A stretch of DNA of 64,000 bases, taken from positions 3,931,237-3,995,236 of the forward strand of contig NW_008710950.1 in NCBI RefSeq assembly GCF_000327385.1, read 5' to 3'. Under the pieces are notes generated by a model. The model was not told where the DNA came from, made no database searches, and was given only the letters and a program-made list of their open reading frames with translations. The DNA comes from Lottia gigantea (lineage: Eukaryota; Mollusca; Gastropoda; Lottiidae). Below, in pieces: positions 57,941-64,000 of this stretch; the first letter of the stretch is position 1, and each line of letters begins with the position of its first letter. A program made the position numbers and the translations under genes.

Positions 57941-59874
57941 CAGTGGTGTAACCTATTTTCGTGCATATAAGGATTCAACACCGAATTTCGTCGTCTTAGA
58001 TGTTTCCTCAGATATTCTACAGTATAATTAAAATAGGTTTCTTTCAATTCTTTTTATGAATCCCTCACTTTGACCCATATTTCATGAGTAACCAAGATGA
58101 CAACGGCAGCAAAATGAGTCACCTATTTTCGTGTACAATGTTTTATCTATAAATAAGTCGAGAAAAACATGTTGTATTGATACCGGGTGTTAAGAGTGAA
58201 GAAGTTTCTAAAAACTTCAATGTAAAGCACTGGCCAAGGTCACAAATAAAGAGATAAATGTTCAATACAAGATAAGGTGAAGTTAGCATAGTTAGTGTTA
58301 AGTTAAAAAAACAACCACGAGTAATCTACAATAAACAAAAGTCTATAATATGAAAGTTTTCTTGTTACCAGTTCTAAAAGAAAAGAGTATGAATAGGTTC
58401 TGAAAAGATAAACATCTATATATAAGGATTAGAATATATTATACTTAATGAGCTAGAAAATAGAGAGGGGGGTCAAGTATTATTGGATTCAATGGGATCG
58501 AGTCTACCACAGACCAGAAAATTACTAAGGCTTTTATTGTGCTTATAGGCAATTACAAGTCGTTTGGTATATACATTCGGAAATCTGTTCTGTTATTCAC
58601 TGTAATACTGTTTGATGATGGATGAGGTTTTGGCAGCTGTATGATTAAAGGTGGCAACAAATGGAATCATTTGATTATCATGCTGGATATTAAGTCCATT
58701 TGGAGCCACTGTTTGGAGTTGGTCCATCCAGTAGCTTTCTCTCTGTAATAGTTTGGTTTTTGGTTTGATAAGATCAGAGTCAGGAATTGATTCAATAGGC
58801 ATGATAAGAAGGTCTTCAATGGAATGGTCAGGTAAATTAAAATGATGAGAAATTGGTCTATTTTTGCTATGAATTATATCAAAGCGATAGCCGCTAAATC
58901 GCGTTCTGGGTCTCGTCGACGTATTGTTTGTCACATTTTTTACATGAAATTAGGTAAAATGATATTTTTATCCGTACACGTGAGACGTTCTTTAATTTCA
59001 AATATTTTTCCAGTTTTTTTATTTTGAAAATAATGAGACATATGAATATGTTCACAGGTGCAACACCGAGAACCTCTACATGGTATTGCGCCAAAGTTAT
59101 TTATTGGAGGAGGGGATTCATTAATTTTCAAAAGGTCCAAAACAGTGTCATTTTTAATTTTGGACAAGAATCGTTTGGAATAGCCCCTCTCTCTTAATAT
59201 ACAGAAAACTAGTCTACAAGCTGCATCAAAATCTACTTTTTGAGTGCAAATTCTAAAATTGATTGATTATTCCAGTAAAAGTATGTTTTGGGTGAAAAGA
59301 ATTTTTATATAAAAGTTGGTGGTACCAGGTGATATAATTAACTTCTCTTAGTATTTATCTTTAATATTGATTCATTATAACTTGTGACAATTCCTTCAAA
59401 GAACCATGACTTAAAAAAAAATAGTGACTGACAAAATAAGATATGTAGCGTGATTTATTGCTAAAAGTCATTGAAACAACATAAGAATACGGCCCACATT
59501 GTGTTCTATAGAATTTTTCTGCTGACACGGAATCCACTAGTTGATCACGTGACTTCATTCGTTGGACTACATTCTAGCAGACGACACTTGGAATTCCGAT
59601 GACAGCTTGGGATTATAAGGAAATTCGGCTGCTAAAAAATGGTGACGTTTGGTAATAACTAAAATCCGCCATTTTGTATTTGTCAAAGTAAACATTAATA
59701 CATTTTACTTTGCTTGAAACTACTGGATTCATTCTACTAGCTGACATTGTACAGAAAACCCATGTTTATCAAAACAAGCAAATGTGGAGTTACGCGAGGT
59801 CGCACATGTAAATTATTAATCCTTTCCGGAAATGCACGAAAAATAGGTTAGCACAAAATTAGGTTACTTGACTG
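57941..59874. mobile_element. MITE family 3, copy interrupted by a Penelope-like element
   Basis: Left end TA/CAGTGGTGTAACCTATTTTC, right end TTACTTGACTG/TA. The ends form an imperfect inverted repeat (CAGTGGTGTAACCTA against CAGTCAAGTAACCTA). The TA flanks and CAGT termini fit a Tc1/mariner-type non-autonomous element. A 5'-truncated Penelope-like copy occupies 58195-59330. Without it the element would be about 800 bases. Confidence 0.8.
58195..59330 (-). mobile_element. 5'-truncated Penelope-like element, 3' GIY-YIG part
   Basis: Reverse complement of the 3' part of the element at 20691-24779, starting just before the cysteine cluster and ending at the same 3' terminus (...CTCTTAACACCC). 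It encodes fragments with CRGSRCCTCEHIHMSHYFQN and ISHHFNLPDHSIEDLLIMP. Of about 88 residues compared with the other copy about four differ. TACC borders both ends of the insertion. Frames are broken, so no functional endonuclease is made. 5' truncation is expected from incomplete reverse transcription. Confidence 0.88.
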
Positions 59875-59961
59875 TATATCCATATATTTTGTATTATTCT
59901 TAATAATTAAAAATGTGTTAAGTCCTTAATGTTTACCTTCCTACTTCTATATGATTAGATT

Positions 59962-60240
59962 TTTAATTAGTTTATTTTAATCTTATTAGGGGAGGAAACT
60001 TCCTAGAAGAGGTAGAAACCACTGTGGAGGAACTTGTAAAGCCAAAGGGGGAAACCACTAGTCCTACAGGCATGTAGTGGTTTCCTCCCTTTACAAGTTC
60101 CTCCCTAGTGGTTTCCCCCCAGTGGTTTCAACCTCTTTTTAATCCTAGTGGTTTCCTCCCCTATTCTAAGTGGTTTCCTCCCTTAATTAACATATATAAT
60201 AACATATATATAACATAACATATATATAATAAACTAATTA
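59962..60240. mobile_element. foldback element built of GTGGTTTCCTCCC units
   Basis: Outer inverted ends TTAATTAGTTTATT and AATAAACTAATTAA enclose an inner imperfect inverted repeat: GGGGAGGAAACTTCC..., GAACTTGTAAAG and GGGGGAAACCACTAG on the left against TAGTGGTTTCCTCCC, CTTTACAAGTTC and further GTGGTTTCCTCCC units on the right. The turn lies at about 60061-60074. Such foldback structure is typical of some non-autonomous transposons. No coding potential. Confidence 0.6.
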
Positions 60241-60598
60241 AGAACTGTTAACCTTTATCAATTATTGTGTTGGATTAACATAATATCAGGAAGCCATTGG
60301 AATAAATTGCATTGTTATTCTTATATAGATATAACATTTTATCTAACTCTATTCAAATTTGACTTGTTCAACATTGCTGAATTGTGTTGAAATTGCAATA
60401 TTCCTACACATGCCCATGTACTAAAGGAAAGTTGAAGTTGTCTGGTTTATAAAATAAAGAATATCATAATAATCTTAGTCAATTAAGTCTACATACAAAA
60501 CAGAATACACTAGAATAATATATTCGACCATAGATATGGTCAGGAGAATTCAAAAGTAGTTAACATTTCAATACACTCTAAAAAGTTATTTTCTATAC

Positions 60599-60680
60599 CT
60601 TTATAAATTGGTTTGTTTACGTTAGACGCAAGTATTCCACCAACATGATCAGAACGACACGAGTCACTAGAGTTGGACAT
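60599..60680 (-). other. possible 5' exon upstream of the LRR gene
   Basis: On the minus strand an ATG opens a 27-codon frame (MSNSSDSCRSDHVGGI and onward to NKPIYK) and runs into a donor AAAG/GTATAG. The frame leaves in phase 1, which does not join to the ATG-bearing exon at 57843 in the main frame: a direct join would meet a stop. It may be a 5' UTR exon with a short upstream frame, may join through an unseen exon, or may be chance. Confidence 0.25.
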
Positions 60681-60743
60681 CTATAGTCGATTACCATGAA
60701 TTATGATTTCAGTCAAGTAATGAAAGCTCTTTATCAAACCTTT

Positions 60744-60770
60744 GAACTGTATACTGTCAGTATACAGTTC
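60744..60770. repeat. perfect 27-base inverted repeat
   Basis: GAACTGTATACTG, one T, then CAGTATACAGTTC: thirteen paired bases with a one-base centre. It lies just upstream of the possible 5' exon of the LRR gene. It could be a dimeric protein binding site or a remnant of transposon ends. Confidence 0.75.
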
Positions 60771-61019
60771 TGTGATCAAACATATGTCCTACAGTAAAAT
60801 ATTTAAACTACGGGCTTGACCCTCCTTGCAGAATTTGTCATCTTCAGTAAACTCAAGAACAGATCTCGAACACGACACTGTAGGAATGTAGTATCGCACG
60901 CGAGTAATGTTTACAAACAAATAAAATAATTGCACATACCTCTATATACAGCATGACATATTTGTTGCTCTTTTTGACACAGTTTTGCCCGCATAATTAT
61001 TCATATTTCCAAGAGTAAG

Positions 61020-64000
61020 GTCTCCGTCACACGTCAGTACGTCAGTAAACACGTCAGACCCGTCAGTATATACGTCAAACACGTCAGTAAACACGCCAGA
61101 CACGTCAATACGTCGATGCTACCGTACAAACTTATAACTTATGTTTATAAAAACTACTACATCAAAAAACGAAATTTTAAGAAATTTGCAAAACAAATCG
61201 CCATTCTTTACAGTCATTTCAATTCAATTAGTGCCGCGTACAAATTTAAGAATTATTACTTATTTATAAAGAGAAAAAAAATATTTTCTCAATGATTTAT
61301 AGTGGGGTTTAAAACAACTGCCTGGTTGACAGACTCAATCGCAAACTGGGATAAGGTGTTCCAGAAAGTGAATGCAATGAAAAATAAAATAACTATGTGA
61401 ACTCTCTCAAAACAACTGCCTTAATTGTTGGCAGACTCAATCGCAAAGTGGCCTCAGGTGTTCCGGAAAGTGTAACCATGCCTTAAAACGTTTAGGTCGA
61501 GTTTTAAACACATCTCAGTAGGTAAAAACATCAGTACGTCAGTAAATACGTCAAAGAACTGGTTTTCGCCACACGTCAATACGTCAGTACACACGTCAGA
61601 AGCGTCAAAGAACTGTTATCCCTCTTAAGTCAGTCCGTCAGTAAAGAAAAGTTAATCAAACTATGTGAACTCTCTTAAAATATCACATTTTTGACAGGCT
61701 CAATCGCAAAGTGACCTCAGGTGTTCCAGAAAGTATAAGTATGCCTTAAAACGTTTAGGTCGAGTTTTAAACACACCTCAGTAGGTAAAAACATCAGTAC
61801 GTCAGTAAGCACTCCAGAACAAAACACGCCAGACGCGTCAAAGAACTGTAATTCATTACAAGTCAGTCTGTCAGTAAAGAAAAGTTAATCAAACTATGTG
61901 AACCCTCTTAAAATACCACACTTTAGACACACTCAATCGCAAAGTGGTCTCAGGTGTTTCAGAAAGTGTAAACATGCCTTAAAACGCTTAGGTCGAGTTT
62001 TAAACACACCTCAGTAGGTTAAAACTCAAATCCGTCAGTAAACACGTCCAAGAAATGGTCTTCGTCACACGTCAATACGTCAGTACACACGTCAGACGCG
62101 TCAAAGAGATGAAAACACGGCAGAGAACTTTTATTCCTCACAAGTCAGTCCGTCAGTAAAGAAAAGTTAATCAAACTATGTGAACTCTCTTAAAATACCA
62201 CATCAATCGCAAAGAGGTCTCAGGTGTTCCAAAAAGAGTAAGCATGCCTTAAAACGTTTAGGTCGAGTTTTAAACACACCTCAGTAGGTTAAAACTCAAA
62301 TCCGTCAGTAAACACGTCAATGAACTGGTCTTCGTCACACGCCAATACGTCAGTACACACGTCAGAGGCGTGAACGAAATAAAAACACTTCGGACGCGTC
62401 AACGAAATAAAAACACGCCAAACGCGTCAAAGAACTGTTATCCCTCTCAGGTCAGTAAAGAAAAGTTAATCAAACTATGTGAACTCTCTTAAAATATCAC
62501 ATTTTTGACAGACTCAATCGCAAAGTGGTCTCAGGTGTTCCAGAAAATGTAAGTATTCCTTAAAACGTTTAGGTCGAGTTTTAAACACACCTCAGTAGGT
62601 TAAAACTCAAATCCGTCAGTAAACACGTCAAAGAAATGGTCTTCGTCACACGTCAATACGTCAGTACACACGTCAGACGCGTCAAAGAGATGAAAACACG
62701 TCAGACGCGTCAAAGAACTCTTATTCCTCATAAGTCAGCCCGTCAGTAAAGGAAAGTTAATCAAACTATATGAACCCTCTTAAAATACCACACTTTAGAC
62801 ACACTCAATCGCAAAGTGGTCTCAGGTGTTCCGGAAAGTGTAAACATGCCTTAAAACGCTTAGGTCGAGTTTTAAACACACCTCATTACGTGAAAACTTC
62901 AATACGTCAGTTAACACGTCAAAGAACTGGTCTTCGTCACACGTCAATACGTCAGTACACACGTCAGACGCGCCAAAGAACTGTTATTCATTACAAGTCA
63001 GTCTGTCAGTAAAGAAAAGTTAATCAAACTATGTGAACCCTCTTAAAATACCACACTTTAGACACACTCAATCGCAAAGTGGTCTCAGGTGTTTCAGAAA
63101 GTGTAAACATGCCTTAAAACGCTTAGGTCGAGTTTTAAACACACCTCATTTCGTGAAAACTTCAATCCGTCAGTAAACACTTCAAAGAACTGGTCTTCGT
63201 CACACGTCAATACGTCAGTACACACGTCAGACGCGTCAAAGAGATGAAAACACGTCAGACGCGTCAAAGAACTGTTATTCCTCACAAGTCATTCCGTCAG
63301 TAAAGAAAAGTTAATCAAACTATGTGAACTCTCTTAAAACAACTGCCTTAATTGTTGACAGACTCAATCGCAAAGTGGCCTCAGGTGTACCAGAAAGTGT
63401 AAGTATGCCTTAAAACGATTAGATCGAGTTTTAAACACATTCTAGTAGGTTAAGACTCAAAACCGTCAGTAAACACGTCTCAGAACTAGTCTTCGTCACA
63501 CGTCAATACGTCAGTACACACGTCAGACGCGTCAAAGAAATGAAAACACGTCAGACGCGTCAAAGAACTGTTATTCCTCACAAGTTAGTCCTTCAGTAAA
63601 GAAAAGTTAATCAAATTATGTGAACTCTCTTAAAATACCACGTTTTTGACAGACTCAATCGCAAAGTGACCTCAGGTGTTCCAGAAAGTATAAGTATGCC
63701 TTAAAACCTTTAGGTCGAGTTTTAAACACACCTCAGTAGGTAAAAACATCAGTACGTCAGTAAACAAGTCAAAGGACTGGTCTTCGTCACACGTCAATAC
63801 GTCAGTACACACGTCAGACGCGTCAAAGAGATGAAAACACGTCAGACGCGTCAAAGAACTGTTATTCCTCACAGGTCAGTCCGTCAGTAAAGAAAAGTTA
63901 ATCCAACTATGTGAACTCTCTTAAAATACCACATTTTAGACAGACTCAATCGCAAAGGGGCCTCAGGTGTTCCAGAAAGTGTAAACATGCCTTAAAACGC
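61020..64000. repeat. tandem satellite, unit about 290 bp, running off the window
   Basis: Starts with a short array of ACGTCAGTA/ACGTCAGAC-type steps (61020-61120), then about nine to ten units marked by CAAACTATGTGAACTCTCTT, GACAGACTCAATCGCAAAGT, CTCAGGTGTTCCAGAAAGTG, GCCTTAAAACGTTTAGGTCG and CACACGTCAATACGTCAGTA. Spacing of the first marker ranges from about 230 to 300 bases, mostly 290, because an inner step (ACACGTCAGACGCGTCAAAG) is present in differing copy number. The array has not ended at base 64000. Open frames on both strands are repeat-derived. Confidence 0.93.

Noticed and set aside
63094-63872. Minus-strand frames beginning MRNNSSLTRLTCFHLFDA in the satellite
   Set aside because: The same frame recurs in successive satellite units and carries no gene signals.
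1-64000. tRNA genes, rRNA genes and LTR-type elements
   Set aside because: I looked for T-loop sequences, rRNA core motifs and long terminal direct repeats with polyprotein motifs, and saw none I could support.

Overview
The window is eukaryotic, AT-rich nuclear DNA, most likely from a mollusc (probably a gastropod) or another lophotrochozoan. Evidence for this: genes split by short GT-AG introns; animal gene families with cilia and mitochondrial roles; a family of dispersed repeats carrying the GTATATTGTCGTCACC motif, which I know from molluscan genomes; and a Penelope-like retroelement of the GIY-YIG type. There are no prokaryotic operons, tRNAs or CRISPR arrays. A 132-base run of N lies at 40234-40365 between poly-G tracts.

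Layout. 1-11.7 kb: gene-poor, with a TA-flanked MITE, a 34-bp minisatellite and a decayed LINE 3' part on the minus strand. 11.7-18.2 kb: a five-exon gene for a small secreted laminin-G-domain protein (+). 18.9-24.8 kb: a MITE remnant, then a long Penelope-like element (+) with a basic Pro-rich region, an SGNH-like segment, reverse transcriptase and GIY-YIG endonuclease. 27.4-33.3 kb: mitochondrial D-lactate dehydrogenase LDHD (-), twelve coding exons per transcript, with two equal-length alternative copies of the exon carrying the HVGDGNFH motif. 33.7-38.1 kb: ribosomal protein L14 (+), head to head with LDHD; its third intron holds three related C/D-box snoRNA-like units. 40.6-42.4 kb: 3' exons of a CFAP90-like ciliary gene (+). 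42.6-43.4 kb: an intronless type II thioesterase (OLAH-like, -). 43.8-49.5 kb: CFAP263/CCDC113 (+), head to head with the thioesterase. 50.2-57.8 kb (possible 5' exon at 60.6 kb): a leucine-rich-repeat protein of Cys-containing FBXL/AMN1 type (-). 61-64 kb: a tandem satellite with a unit of about 290 bp that runs off the end.

The genes are unrelated housekeeping or ciliary genes, not a pathway. The most notable observations are the mutually exclusive LDHD exons, the triplicated snoRNA inside RPL14, and a Penelope insertion whose empty site can be read from a second copy of the host MITE about 13 kb away. Several non-autonomous transposon families can be defined by comparing copies inside the window. 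All gene structures were worked out by eye from splice sites, reading phase and remembered family sequences; none was checked by alignment.
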